A DNA stretch of 64,000 bases from Niameybacter massiliensis (GCF_001282685.1 NZ_LN875035.1:1691572-1755571), one strand, 5' to 3'. Numbered from the stretch's first letter, positions 41,724 to 51,196 are shown. Numbers and translations: made by a program. Notes: a model not told the origin generated them from the letters alone.

Positions 41724-41942
41724 TATATTCCTCCCATATTCCTAAATCTGTTTAATAACATTATATATTTTTTTAATTTTATCTTTAATGGTACATTTTA
41801 AAGAAAAAGGTATCTCTTTTTAATCTAATTCTTTTTATAAGTGAAGATATTAATTTAAGATACTTTTTGCTTAATTATCTAGGTTACTCTTATTATTCAA
41901 AATTGTTTATAATATTATTATCATTTACTTAGGAGGTATATT

Positions 41943-43319
41943 ATGTTTAAAAAAGCAACTGCACTTTTAACAGCTACACTCATTGCAAGTATGGCATTTA
42001 CTGGATGTGCATCTACTAATACCACATCTACTCCAACAGCAGACCCAAATACTAATCAATCCTCTACTAATTCGGATGATTCAACTTCTCAAGACGACCC
42101 TGTTACACTTACTCTTTGGCTTACAAGTAGAGAACAAGATGATGTAGAGGAAAGCATTGAAGAAGAATTTCTTAAAAGAAATCCTAATATTAAACTTAAC
42201 AAAGTTATTAAAGAAGGAGACCCTGGCAACGAATTTTATCAAGCTGTAGCTGCTGGCAATGCACCTGATTTAGTATCAACTTCTTTCACTATGATGGATA
42301 AATACATCAATGCTGGCATTTTAGAGCCACTTAATACATACTTTGATAACTGGGATGAAAAAGATAGCTATAATCCCCTTTATGTAGACCGTTTTACTAA
42401 AAATGATAATCTTTATGGTATCACGATTCTCTCAAGTACTTTCTATCTAGGCTATAATAAAGCACTATTTGAAGAAGCTGGCATTACTGCTGCTCCTACT
42501 ACTTGGGATGAAGCCTTTGACGTTGCTAAGAAACTTACTAATCCTGACAAACAACAATATGGCTATGGTGTCCTTTCTTCTCAGTGGACCGAATGGTTCT
42601 TCCAATACTATGTATGGCAAGCTGGTGGAGACTTAACCGTTCAAAATCCAGATGGTACATTAGAGCTTACCTTTACTGACCCTGCTGTTATTCAAGCAGC
42701 TGAGTACTACCAACAACTTAAACGTGAAAAAGTTATGCAAGCTGATCTTACCCTTACTTTTGATGATATGATTCAACAATTTGCACAAGGTAAACTAGCT
42801 ATGATGCCATTTGCAGGTGACTGGATATCTTGGGCAACATCTCTTGGTGCAGATCCTGATAATATCGGCCTTGCTCTCCTTCCTGCTGGTCCCTCTGGTA
42901 AATCTGTAACAACAGATCTTGGTGCTTGCTATGTCATCAATGCAACTACCACTCAAGTTCAAAAAGATGCTGCATGGAAATACATTGAGTACTACACTTC
43001 TAGAGAAGTTATTGAAAAAAGACTTAAAAATCTAGAAAGTAAGGGCGCCGTAAATGCTGTTACTTATCCATATACTGATTTTGATATTTCCTCTATTACA
43101 TCTCTTAACCCTGAATATGCTCCTGTTATTGAAGCTGCTAGAGGTGGACGTCTAGAATTCTATGGTAAAGATATTATTGGAACCTATGTTGATCGTGTTG
43201 TTCAAAAACTTCTTTCTGATCCTAACGCTGATCCTCTTGTAGAATTTACAGCTGCTCAAGAAGCTGCATATAAAGAAGTTGTTAATGAATTTAATAAAGC
43301 TATTCTAGAAAATAAATAA
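41943..43319 (+). CDS. Sugar ABC solute-binding lipoprotein
   Basis: 458 residues. Lipobox FTGC (Cys22), a Ser/Thr/Asn linker (~25-50), then the two-lobed CUT1 fold with LTLWLTSREQDDVEE, LYGITILSSTFYLGYNKALF near 160-180 and the late FAQGKLAMMPFAGDWISW. It captures an oligosaccharide outside and delivers it to the two permeases encoded divergently. AGGAGG precedes the ATG. A TTATAAT box lies about 30 bases upstream. Confidence 0.92.
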   Translation: MFKKATALLTATLIASMAFTGCASTNTTSTPTADPNTNQSSTNSDDSTSQDDPVTLTLWLTSREQDDVEESIEEEFLKRNPNIKLNKVIKEGDPGNEFYQAVAAGNAPDLVSTSFTMMDKYINAGILEPLNTYFDNWDEKDSYNPLYVDRFTKNDNLYGITILSSTFYLGYNKALFEEAGITAAPTTWDEAFDVAKKLTNPDKQQYGYGVLSSQWTEWFFQYYVWQAGGDLTVQNPDGTLELTFTDPAVIQAAEYYQQLKREKVMQADLTLTFDDMIQQFAQGKLAMMPFAGDWISWATSLGADPDNIGLALLPAGPSGKSVTTDLGACYVINATTTQVQKDAAWKYIEYYTSREVIEKRLKNLESKGAVNAVTYPYTDFDISSITSLNPEYAPVIEAARGGRLEFYGKDIIGTYVDRVVQKLLSDPNADPLVEFTAAQEAAYKEVVNEFNKAILENK

Positions 43320-43333
43320 TTCCTCTTATTAAT

Positions 43334-43380
43334 ACAAAAAGGTACATCTATAGTTTGGACTTATAGATGTACCTTTTGTT
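43334..43380 (+). terminator. Intrinsic terminator after the solute-binding protein gene
   Basis: AAAAAGGTACATCTATA and TATAGATGTACCTTTT arms with a T-rich exit. Confidence 0.85.
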
Positions 43381-43440
43381 TTATTTTTTATAATGTTATA
43401 ATGTTATCAAAATCTACTTACAACTCTACTAGGAGGAGCT

Positions 43441-45354
43441 ATGTTTAGTCCCAAAAATAGATTGGCTTTTACAATGTACAAGCTTATCTTTCAAATCCGT
43501 AAAGTAAATGTATTCAAGAGACTGATTATTTCTTTTCTTATCCTTATTACTTTACCAACCTTAGCCATTACCATCATTACCTATAATACATATACTGAAG
43601 AAATTGAAAACAATATCTCTACACTTTTATCTTATACAACACATAATGTAGCTCAATCTATTACCAAACAAATGCAGCATTATGAAAATCTAGTTTATAA
43701 TCTCTATCTAGATGATAATCTTATGCAGCTTGTAATTGACTCATTAGCTGATAATTTGTCATTTGATGAACAACAGTCTATACAAGATACAATTAATAAT
43801 TATCTTTATTCCTATATTCCCAACTCAGATAGTAAAATATTGAACTTACAAATTGTTACTCCAAAAGGACAATTTACCCAAACCTCCTATTCTTCTAGCC
43901 AAAGAGGAGGATATCTTAAAGATCCTATGACTTTTGTTAATTCATCTTATTATACAAAGGCCAAAGCTTTTAAAGGCCATCCTATATGGTTTGATACCAC
44001 ACTAGAAGATAATCTCTTTTATAGACAAACAGTTAATAGGCCTATAGTTGACTCACTTTCTCTTATGCAATCTATTCCTAATTATTATTTAAAGGATTCT
44101 GTAGGTGTCATTGTAATGAATATTTATCTAAATGGGATTATTGAAGATATTAATGCATCATTACTTAACAGGAGTGGACATCTCGTACTAGTTAGTCCAC
44201 AGGGTAGTTTAGCTTCTATCAACTCTAAGCTAAAAGGTCCTATTCCAACTAATGTGCCACAACTTATTTCAGAAATAGGCGATCAGCTTGAAGGCATCTT
44301 TTATACAGAAATAAATGATAGTACTTGCTTAGTTGCCTTTGAAAAGCTTTCTAATAGTGATTTTTACATTCTTAACCTTGCCTATTATGATGCTCTTATA
44401 AAAAATGCTAAAAGTATTAGAAACTTCACTCTTTTATCTATGCTAATTGTTATCTGTATTTCTATTTTAATTGCTTATATCGTAACACTAAGTATTACTG
44501 TTCCACTTAATAAACTTAAACATACCTTAGATAAATTACCTAGTAAAAGTTTTAATGCTACCTTTAATGATACTAATCATGATGAAATAGGTATACTTGG
44601 TCAACATTTCAATACAATGGTTAAGCAAATTCAAGATCTTATTCATAAGGTCTACTTATCCGAAATACAAGCAAAAGATTTAGCTTTTAAAAAGAAAGAG
44701 GCCGAACTCAATGCTCTTCAAATGCAAATTAATCCCCACTTTCTCTATAATACTTTAGACATTATTCGTTGGGAAGTCATTGCTCTAGAAGAAGGCAATG
44801 GTAAGGTCAGTGAAATGATTGAATCCTTTTCTGCATTTCTTCGACTTAGTATCCCTAAACATTCAGAACTGGTTACAATTTCCGAGGAAATAAAACATAT
44901 TGAAAGCTATCTCCAAGTTATTAACTATCGCTATACATCTAAGGTTGTATTATGTAATAATTTAGACCATAATACCTTAAATCTTTATATACCTAAGCTT
45001 ACCTTGCAACCTATTGTAGAAAATTGTATTGTACATGGGTTTAAAGGCCATTTAGATAATAAAATCATTACTGTAACAAGTCATATTACAACTGATATGT
45101 TACTTCTCTATATTACAGATAACGGAGTTGGTATGCCATTAGAACGTCTTAATCAAATAAATACACATCTATCTCATATTCATACTTCATCCCAAACAAG
45201 TATTGGCTTATATAATGTATGTGAGCGTATCCAACTATATTTTGGAGCTGAGTATGGTTTATGTATTGCAGAGAGTCCCTCAAAGGGAACAACAATAGAG
45301 CTTAAATTACCTCTTAACGGTATTATGCAAACAAAGGAGGCTCATCATGTTTAA
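43441..45354 (+). CDS. Sensor histidine kinase, YesM type
   Basis: 637 residues: membrane helix 1 (~27-48), an extracytoplasmic sensing region (~50-325), helix 2 (~328-352), HAMP, then a His_kinase domain with QMQINPHFLYNTLD (phospho-acceptor His near 433). An ATPase has the N box IVENCIVHGFKG and the G box ITDNGVGMP. This LytS/YesM layout typically senses extracellular carbohydrate through contact with a solute-binding protein. Its gene overlaps the response regulator gene by 8 bases. GGAGGAGC precedes the ATG. It likely controls the ABC/glycosidase locus. Confidence 0.92.
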   Translation: MFSPKNRLAFTMYKLIFQIRKVNVFKRLIISFLILITLPTLAITIITYNTYTEEIENNISTLLSYTTHNVAQSITKQMQHYENLVYNLYLDDNLMQLVIDSLADNLSFDEQQSIQDTINNYLYSYIPNSDSKILNLQIVTPKGQFTQTSYSSSQRGGYLKDPMTFVNSSYYTKAKAFKGHPIWFDTTLEDNLFYRQTVNRPIVDSLSLMQSIPNYYLKDSVGVIVMNIYLNGIIEDINASLLNRSGHLVLVSPQGSLASINSKLKGPIPTNVPQLISEIGDQLEGIFYTEINDSTCLVAFEKLSNSDFYILNLAYYDALIKNAKSIRNFTLLSMLIVICISILIAYIVTLSITVPLNKLKHTLDKLPSKSFNATFNDTNHDEIGILGQHFNTMVKQIQDLIHKVYLSEIQAKDLAFKKKEAELNALQMQINPHFLYNTLDIIRWEVIALEEGNGKVSEMIESFSAFLRLSIPKHSELVTISEEIKHIESYLQVINYRYTSKVVLCNNLDHNTLNLYIPKLTLQPIVENCIVHGFKGHLDNKIITVTSHITTDMLLLYITDNGVGMPLERLNQINTHLSHIHTSSQTSIGLYNVCERIQLYFGAEYGLCIAESPSKGTTIELKLPLNGIMQTKEAHHV

Positions 45355-46879
45355 TCTTATTATTGTAGATGATGAAGATATCATCCTTAATGGTCTATCT
45401 AAATATGTTAATTGGAATATACTTAATTTCCAAGTTGTTGGAACTGCACATTCTATGGCCGAAGCCCTAGAAATTATTGAGTCTAATCCTGTAGATGTAG
45501 TCTTAACAGATATACGTATGGAATATGAAACTGGACTCGATCTAATTGCTCAACTTGCCAAAGATTATCCAGCTATAAAAACTGTTATTCTTAGTGGCTA
45601 TGAAGAATTTGAATATGCTAGGCGTGCGCTTCAATATGGTACTTTTGATTTTCTCACAAAACCAGTTAATTTTAATACACTCCATGAAACATTTAGGCGT
45701 CTAAATGAAGTTTTAGAGGAGGATATGACTAAGCGTCAAGAAGATGAAGAATTTATAGAACTAAGAAAATCAACTTTCTTGAATAATCTTACTCGTAAAA
45801 ATGCACTAATAGATCCTCTGCTTGCAAAGCAGCTAGAAATTCCCCTTACCTCAAATATGCTTCAAGTTGCTAGAATAAGAATAGAGCATATGGATGATGA
45901 GGATATGACTAAGGCTAAATCTATCTTAAGGCAAACGCTCTCTGCTATCTTAACAGTGCCTTACTACATAAGTTTTAATAATACACTTAATGAAGTAACC
46001 TTAATCATCTACGATCTTCCTCAAGAAGTTGGCCTAGTCTTACTAGAGTCTTTCACCCAGGATCTACCTTATTTAGTTACTATAGGACTTAGCAAAAGCT
46101 TTACCCATTTAAATGCTTTTCATGCCGCCTACTTTCAAGCTGGTAAAGCTCTAGACTATAAAGTTATTAAAAAAAATTCTCTTATTATTGCATTTGAAGA
46201 GATTGAAAATATCCTTTATGTTGAAGATGTCATGTCTTATGAGCTAAGAGAAAAGTTACTCCATTATTTACTTCTCAAAGATATTTCTGCCCTTACTCAA
46301 CTGGTTATAGAAGAGATTAGACATATTGGTGAGCACAGCGATACATTGAACCTTGTTTACTCCTTTTGTATTGAGCTCTATCTACTCATCCATAACTTTT
46401 TAAAAAATCACCATTCAGAAATGGTGCATGACGAAATTCATGATTTATTAAGACAACTTATCTTTAGAGAAAATATTGAGGATATTATTGATTACACATT
46501 ACTTTATATTGAAAATCAAAAACAATACATACAAGATATAAGTCCTTGCTCAGGAGATAGTATTAAGACAGCTCAAAATTATATTCATGAGCATTACGCC
46601 GAGAATCTTACACTTAATACTTTGGCAGATCTACTCTTTATCCATCCTATTTATTTAAGTAAGTTATTTAAAGAAAAAACAGGGCAAAATTTTATAGATT
46701 ATCTTACTCATATTCGAATTGAAAAAGCTAAATACTTTCTTCGTGAAACTCATTTCAAAATTTATGATATTAGTGAAATGGTAGGTTATGAAAGTCCAAA
46801 ATACTTTAGTAAGCTCTTTAAAGAAGCTGTGGGCACCACGCCAAAACTCTATCGTTGTAATCATCAACTTGATGCCTAG
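45347..46879 (+). CDS. Response regulator, YesN type (AraC output domain)
   Basis: 510 residues: a receiver domain with the acidic pair near 8-9, phospho-acceptor Asp55 (VVLTDIRM) and Lys in FLTKPVNF near 105. A long linker follows (~130-395), then two AraC helix-turn-helix units at the end (LNTLADLLFIHPIYLSKLFK and YDISEMVGYESPKYFSKLFK). It should activate the transporter promoters in the 41724-41942 gap after phosphorylation by the coupled kinase. Confidence 0.92.
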   Translation: MFNLIIVDDEDIILNGLSKYVNWNILNFQVVGTAHSMAEALEIIESNPVDVVLTDIRMEYETGLDLIAQLAKDYPAIKTVILSGYEEFEYARRALQYGTFDFLTKPVNFNTLHETFRRLNEVLEEDMTKRQEDEEFIELRKSTFLNNLTRKNALIDPLLAKQLEIPLTSNMLQVARIRIEHMDDEDMTKAKSILRQTLSAILTVPYYISFNNTLNEVTLIIYDLPQEVGLVLLESFTQDLPYLVTIGLSKSFTHLNAFHAAYFQAGKALDYKVIKKNSLIIAFEEIENILYVEDVMSYELREKLLHYLLLKDISALTQLVIEEIRHIGEHSDTLNLVYSFCIELYLLIHNFLKNHHSEMVHDEIHDLLRQLIFRENIEDIIDYTLLYIENQKQYIQDISPCSGDSIKTAQNYIHEHYAENLTLNTLADLLFIHPIYLSKLFKEKTGQNFIDYLTHIRIEKAKYFLRETHFKIYDISEMVGYESPKYFSKLFKEAVGTTPKLYRCNHQLDA

Positions 46880-46938
46880 TACTAGGCATTAATATAATCT
46901 TGTAGCCAACCATGTTAAATTCTCGAAAGGAAATAAAG

Positions 46939-47310
46939 ATGACATTAAAAGATAAAGCAAAAAAATTAAAAACTGATATACCTGCTTTATTTATGGCATT
47001 AAAAGATAAGGATACGCCAATAATTGCAAAAATATTTGCAGCTATTACTGTTGGATATGCATTATCACCCATAGATTTAATCCCAGATTTCATCCCTATC
47101 CTTGGATATCTAGATGATTTAATTTTACTTCCTGTACTGGTTACACTTACGATACATTTCATACCTCATGAAACCTTTGAACGATGTAAATTAGAGGCTA
47201 AGGGGATCTGGAAAAATGGGAGGCCTAAAAAGTGGTATTACTCTATTCCTATTCTACTGATATGGTTATCCATAATTATAATGATTATAAATATTATTTG
47301 TTTCAATTAA
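46939..47310 (+). CDS. YkvA-like DUF1232 membrane protein
   Basis: 123 residues from the ATG at 46939 (GAAAGG upstream); an earlier in-frame ATG at 46912 has no site. The DUF1232 core is AAITVGYALSPIDLIPDFIP, followed by GYLDDLILLPVLV. A C-terminal hydrophobic helix (PILLIWLSIIIMIINIICF) anchors it. The function of the family is unknown, and no link to the preceding regulator is evident beyond the 59-base gap. Confidence 0.85.
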   Translation: MTLKDKAKKLKTDIPALFMALKDKDTPIIAKIFAAITVGYALSPIDLIPDFIPILGYLDDLILLPVLVTLTIHFIPHETFERCKLEAKGIWKNGRPKKWYYSIPILLIWLSIIIMIINIICFN

Positions 47311-47351
47311 AACACTGTACCATCGAGATCCTACAATAAATATAAACTCAC

Positions 47352-47408
47352 TAAGAAAATATAACCTCCTCTTAAGATAATCCCTTAAGAGGAGGTTATA
47401 TTTTCTTA
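47352..47408. terminator. Bidirectional terminator with perfect 25-base arms
   Basis: Perfect 25-base arms (47352-47376 and 47384-47408, core CCTCCTCTTAAG) around a 7-base loop. It separates the converging DUF1232 and arsC genes. Confidence 0.9.
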
Positions 47409-47411
47409 TAT

Positions 47412-47819
47412 TTATCGTAAAATTGCTTCCATTCTACACTTTAAATCTAATATTTTCTCTTCTATCATCCTTGCTGTTTGAATAAATTCAGCATCTTCTT
47501 TTCCAGATGGATCATCAAGCCCCCAGTCTTCTCTGTGCTTACATGGTAAGTTTGGGCATTGTACATTGCACCCCATAGTAATAACAATGTCTACCTCTGG
47601 TATATCTTCTAAAAGTTTGCTTCTTTGTGTTTCATTCATATCTATATTATAAAGTTGCTTCATAATTCTAACCGCATCTTGGTTAATCTGACTTCTAAGC
47701 TGGGTTCCTGCAGAATAACTTTCAAATGTATCACTTGCTAAATGTTTTCCAAGTGCTTCAGCCATTTGAGACCTACATGAGTTATGTACACAGATAAATG
47801 CTACTTTTACTTTTTGCAT
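47412..47819 (-). CDS. arsC: Arsenate reductase/low-MW tyrosine-phosphatase-fold protein
   Basis: 135 residues. The P-loop FICVHNSCRSQMAEA (residues ~7-21) is the CX5R motif of thioredoxin-coupled arsenate reductase. Further Cys residues in GCNVQCPNLPCK near 85-96 give the resolving pair. The DP general-acid motif appears as LDDPSG near 104. It reduces arsenate to arsenite by a disulfide relay. Its start overlaps the thioredoxin-like gene by 13 bases, supporting a dedicated electron donor. It is last gene of the ars operon. Confidence 0.88.
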   Translation of the reverse strand: MQKVKVAFICVHNSCRSQMAEALGKHLASDTFESYSAGTQLRSQINQDAVRIMKQLYNIDMNETQRSKLLEDIPEVDIVITMGCNVQCPNLPCKHREDWGLDDPSGKEDAEFIQTARMIEEKILDLKCRMEAILR

Positions 47820-48043
47820 ATTGCTTTTTCCATATCTTTCTTTGAAAGCATTCTTCCTGATGAAACACCCTTTTCATCGACCATCAGCGCAGGCAAACTC
47901 ATGATACCATACTTCATTTGTTCTTTAATATCTGTTACTTTATCAAGGGTTGCATCAAGGCCTTGCTCTTTAATAATCTCTTCTGCATAACCATACATCA
48001 TTGTACATTTTGAGCAACATGCCCCAAACACTTTAATATTCAT
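47807..48043 (-). CDS. Small thioredoxin-like protein (redox-active disulfide family)
   Basis: 78 residues with a thioredoxin-like fold. The active site is GACCSKCTMMYG, a CxxC at residues 10-13 with an extra Cys at 9, followed by the cis-Pro loop MSLPALMVDEKG. Such small proteins occur beside ArsP/YraQ permeases. It probably recycles ArsC or handles a thiolated arsenical. It overlaps arsC and lies 20 bases downstream of the permease gene. Confidence 0.85.
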   Translation of the reverse strand: MNIKVFGACCSKCTMMYGYAEEIIKEQGLDATLDKVTDIKEQMKYGIMSLPALMVDEKGVSSGRMLSKKDMEKAICKK

Positions 48044-48063
48044 ATTCCTATCACCTTTCCTAT

Positions 48064-49071
48064 TTACATGATTAAAAATGAAAAAGCATTAAATCCATAA
48101 CCAATCATCATGATACCTATTACAACAATCCCTACAAATATAGTAAGTAACTTGGGCTTGATTACATTTTTTAGCATAATGATTGATGGTAAAGATAATG
48201 CTGTTACTGCCATCATAAATGATAAAACTGTCCCTAGCCCTACCTCCTTATAGAGTAAAGCCTCTGATATAGGTATGGTTCCAAAAATATCCGCATACAT
48301 TGGAACACCTACGAGTGTAGCAATAAGAACTGAAAAGATATTCTCCTGACCTAAAACTGCTGAAATTACCGATTCAGGTATCCAGTTATGAATTAATGCG
48401 CCTATTCCTACACCTATTAGTACATACTTCCATACTCTCACAAAAATTTCTTTTACTTGGTCTTTGGAGTAACTTAGTCTCTCTCTCTTTGTCAAAGTAG
48501 GGAGTGTAATATCTATTCTCCCTTCCACATGTTCAAAGACAAAAGGCTCTACGTACTTTTCTAATTTCAGCTTACTAATAATAGTTCCACCTACTACAGC
48601 TAAGATAATCCCAACAATTACATAAGCCATGGCAATATTCCATCCAAAAATACTGGCTAATAATAACACCGATGCCAAGTCTACTAATGGAGAAGATATT
48701 AAAAATGAAAAGCTCACCCCTATTGGTAATCCTGCTTGTGTAAACCCTATAAAAAGTGGAATACTCGAACAACTACAAAATGGAGTAACTGTTCCTAATA
48801 AAGCACCCATAACATTCCCGGCAATACCATTAAATCTACCTAGAATCTTTTTAGTTCTTTCGGGTGGAAAATAACTCTGAATATAAGAAATCATAAAAAT
48901 TAGTGCTGCTAACAAAATAAAAATTTTTATAGTATCATATACAAAAAAGTGTATACTACCGCCTACTCGTGTTGCCATATCCAACTCAAATACATCTTCT
49001 ACTAGCCATTGTATCAAATTATATAACCACTTCATCTGGAGCAACTGTTCATTGAACCATTCAAACACCAT
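48064..49071 (-). CDS. ArsP/YraQ-family (DUF318) permease
   Basis: 335 residues, about eight to ten membrane helices. The signature TPFCSCSSIPLFIGF near residues 100-114 with adjacent Cys residues, and LVGVPMYADIFGTIPI near 240, are those of the permease family that includes ArsP (organoarsenical efflux) and SO_0444. The middle cytoplasmic loop is basic. The start overlaps the ArsR stop. With ArsR, a thioredoxin-like protein and ArsC it forms an arsenic-type operon; Acr3 or ArsB is absent, so this permease is the only candidate exporter. Confidence 0.85.
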   Translation of the reverse strand: MVFEWFNEQLLQMKWLYNLIQWLVEDVFELDMATRVGGSIHFFVYDTIKIFILLAALIFMISYIQSYFPPERTKKILGRFNGIAGNVMGALLGTVTPFCSCSSIPLFIGFTQAGLPIGVSFSFLISSPLVDLASVLLLASIFGWNIAMAYVIVGIILAVVGGTIISKLKLEKYVEPFVFEHVEGRIDITLPTLTKRERLSYSKDQVKEIFVRVWKYVLIGVGIGALIHNWIPESVISAVLGQENIFSVLIATLVGVPMYADIFGTIPISEALLYKEVGLGTVLSFMMAVTALSLPSIIMLKNVIKPKLLTIFVGIVVIGIMMIGYGFNAFSFLIM

Positions 49072-49382
49072 CACCCCTCCTCTATCTTACAACTACATTG
49101 TTCTTTATGTGATAACAGTTCATCCATAAATTCTTTATACTCTGTCACTTTAGTTTCATTAAGTTTATATTTCATCCATATCCCATCTTTTCTCGCAAGA
49201 ACAAGATCACATTGTGTAAGCATCTTCATGTGATAGGATAAGGTTGGCTGTGTAATATTCAATCCTTCTAAAAGGTTACATGCACAAAGTTCACCACAAG
49301 AAAGCATATCTAAAATCCTCAATCTTGTTTCATCAGCTAGTGCTTTAAGTAAAGGGACATACTCACTATAACTATATTTCAT
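49071..49382 (-). CDS. arsR: ArsR-family metalloregulator
   Basis: 103 residues from the third of three consecutive ATGs (49388, 49385, 49382), which gives the best spacing to GGAGG. The winged helix has the metal-site motif ELCACNLLEG near 30-39, and the recognition helix TQPTLSYHMKML follows. A second Cys cluster (EQCSCKIEE) lies at the C-terminus. It represses the operon until trivalent arsenic or antimony binds its thiols. Inverted ATAGAT repeats cover its promoter region. Confidence 0.92.
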   Translation of the reverse strand: MKYSYSEYVPLLKALADETRLRILDMLSCGELCACNLLEGLNITQPTLSYHMKMLTQCDLVLARKDGIWMKYKLNETKVTEYKEFMDELLSHKEQCSCKIEEG

Positions 49383-49408
49383 CATCATTCCTCCTGTGTA
49401 TAAAACAC

Positions 49409-49424
49409 ATAGATAATCATCTAT
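49409..49424 (-). promoter_or_regulatory. Candidate ArsR operator palindrome
   Basis: ATAGAT-AATC-ATCTAT, with a further ATAGAT at 49447-49452 on the other side of the -10 box. It lies between the promoter and the start codon of arsR. Confidence 0.5.
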
Positions 49425-49432
49425 ATATCAGT

Positions 49433-49461
49433 ATATTATCCAACATATAGATAAATGTCAA
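49433..49461 (-). promoter_or_regulatory. Promoter of the ars operon
   Basis: On the reverse strand: TTGACA (49461-49456), a 17-base spacer and TAATAT (49438-49433). Confidence 0.7.
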
Positions 49462-49586
49462 TATGTTTAAAATATCTATCTTTAAAACTTTGTTTATAAT
49501 AAAAATATATCATTACATAGTATCTCTAATAAGTGCTATATTTCTATCCTATCCCATAATATAATTTAATCATTTCTGCACTCTAT

Positions 49587-49622
49587 AAAAGCCATCCTAA
49601 AATGTTATTTTTAAGATGGCTT
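49587..49622 (-). terminator. Intrinsic terminator after the DsrE-like gene
   Basis: AAGCCATC.TAAAA and TTTTA.GATGGCTT arms; the reverse strand continues TTTTATAGAG. Confidence 0.7.
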
Positions 49623-49655
49623 ACTCTATTCTCTTTATTTTTTTATATAGTCTAC

Positions 49656-49997
49656 TTAAATTGATAAAATCTTATTTCCTGCTTTTAGAGCTTCTGTCAA
49701 TGGGATCCCCATTCCAATCACCTCTATACCTTGATTTATTAATTCTGCTTCTACACCATATCTAGAAGCACATGTTGCACATGCACGTACTTCTACGCCT
49801 GCGTGCTTAGCCATTTGAATTTCTAACTGAATATCTTCATCTATAGCTGTAAGTTGAGCCGATGGCCCCCATATAATCACTTCTACTTCTTCCCACCATC
49901 CTTGAATTTTTGCATTTTTAGCATACATAAATACCATATGCAAGGCTGCTTCTTTGTCTCTTGTTACCCATAGTACTGTTAGCTTATTATTCTCCAT
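49656..49997 (-). CDS. DsrE-fold protein
   Basis: 113 residues from the ATG at 49997; an ATG at 50009 lies upstream of the GGAGGGG and is less likely. The DsrE/DsrF fold is suggested by VLWVTRDKEAALHMVFMYAK, then IIWGPSAQLTA and the Cys pair ACATCASRYG near 75-84. DsrE-family proteins carry persulfide sulfur or act in redox sensing. It lies 22 bases after the GGDEF gene and is likely cotranscribed with it. Confidence 0.75.
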   Translation of the reverse strand: MENNKLTVLWVTRDKEAALHMVFMYAKNAKIQGWWEEVEVIIWGPSAQLTAIDEDIQLEIQMAKHAGVEVRACATCASRYGVEAELINQGIEVIGMGIPLTEALKAGNKILSI

Positions 49998-50019
49998 AAT
50001 CCCCTCCATAAGTAATTTA

Positions 50020-50919
50020 TTATAATTGATCTTTTTTCATGATATACATGGCATCATCAGCTTGTTTTAATATTGTATCTAGGTATTTCTTCGAAATTTT
50101 AAAGTTTTCTGTATAGGTATACCCCCAGTCAATATCTACATGACTTTGTTCCTTAGATTCAAGAGGTATCTTCCTTATTTCATTCTGTAGTAATTTCATT
50201 TTAGAAACAATCTGATCTTTTGGGTAATTCACTAATACTATTACAAACTCATCCCCACCTAAGCGAATAACAGAATCTTGGCTTCTTATATTTTTCTTAA
50301 ATAGAGAGGCGACTTCTATTAATACATGATCTCCTGTTTCATGTCCCATTGTATCATTAATTTTCTTAAATGCCTTTAAATCTACCATAATAAATGCTAC
50401 TTGCTTCGATACTTCATTATTATTGTGATAAAGAAAACGGAATTCTTCTAAATATCTTCGGTTGTATACTGAAGTGAGCGCATCCTCATAAATCTTACGA
50501 TAGGTATCTGTTATAAGTTCAATAATTGTTTTATCTCCTTCAGCACTCATTCCAAACTTTTCAAACAGTGAATGATCTGCAACTCCATTAACAATTTCTA
50601 ATATTAACTCATGGACCTTTCCCGTTTCATCCACTACCTTAACAGGTCTTGAAACAACGTGATAAACTTCATCATCTCGAAATTCGTATTTTTCTTTTGG
50701 ACTTCCTGTTAAGAGAGCATTCATACTTGTACAATTCTCACAGCGTGCTTTCTTATTCCACATTTTATAACATTGATGTGTCTTCTCTATACTCTTTGTC
50801 TTTGCCCTAAAGGACATTACCTTTGTTTCCCGAGTGTCAACAAGACGAACTACATCAAAAAACGGTTCCATATATTGTATTGCTTCTTTTATTTTATTTA
50901 TATTTTGTATTTCTATCAT
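50020..50919 (-). CDS. Diguanylate cyclase (PAS-like Cys sensor plus GGDEF)
   Basis: 299 residues. The N-terminal ~120 residues form a PAS-like sensing domain with CENCTSMNALLTG near 60-72, two Cys that could bind a metal or respond to redox. The GGDEF domain (~135-299) has RLGGDEFVIVL, and an upstream RSQD (RxxD) five residues before the motif, the allosteric inhibition site. It should make c-di-GMP from GTP. It is first gene of a probable operon with the DsrE-like protein, hinting at sulfur- or redox-linked signalling. It has no membrane segment. Confidence 0.88.
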   Translation of the reverse strand: MIEIQNINKIKEAIQYMEPFFDVVRLVDTRETKVMSFRAKTKSIEKTHQCYKMWNKKARCENCTSMNALLTGSPKEKYEFRDDEVYHVVSRPVKVVDETGKVHELILEIVNGVADHSLFEKFGMSAEGDKTIIELITDTYRKIYEDALTSVYNRRYLEEFRFLYHNNNEVSKQVAFIMVDLKAFKKINDTMGHETGDHVLIEVASLFKKNIRSQDSVIRLGGDEFVIVLVNYPKDQIVSKMKLLQNEIRKIPLESKEQSHVDIDWGYTYTENFKISKKYLDTILKQADDAMYIMKKDQL

Positions 50920-51196
50920 TTTTATAGTATCCTCTAGTCAAATTTCATATTTATGGTTATATACTGAACGCCTTTATATTTAACGGTTAAGAACTAGACA
51001 TTTTATATTATTTATGTATTCTATTTATAAACTTATTATTTTTATTATACTAAACCTCACGATTGCATACAACTTATGATTATTTACTTCTATCCTACTT
51101 ATTGTATTTTTAAGTATTAAGCTATGGTATCTATATGATGAAATGATTATATATAGTATTGAATCTCCCAAATACATGTTACTTCAAAGTAGTAGA
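50920..51196. other. AT-rich gap with no gene
   Basis: About 280 bases upstream of the diguanylate cyclase gene. I see no open frame with a ribosome binding site, only AT-rich sequence that must hold the promoter of the cyclase operon. Confidence 0.5.
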
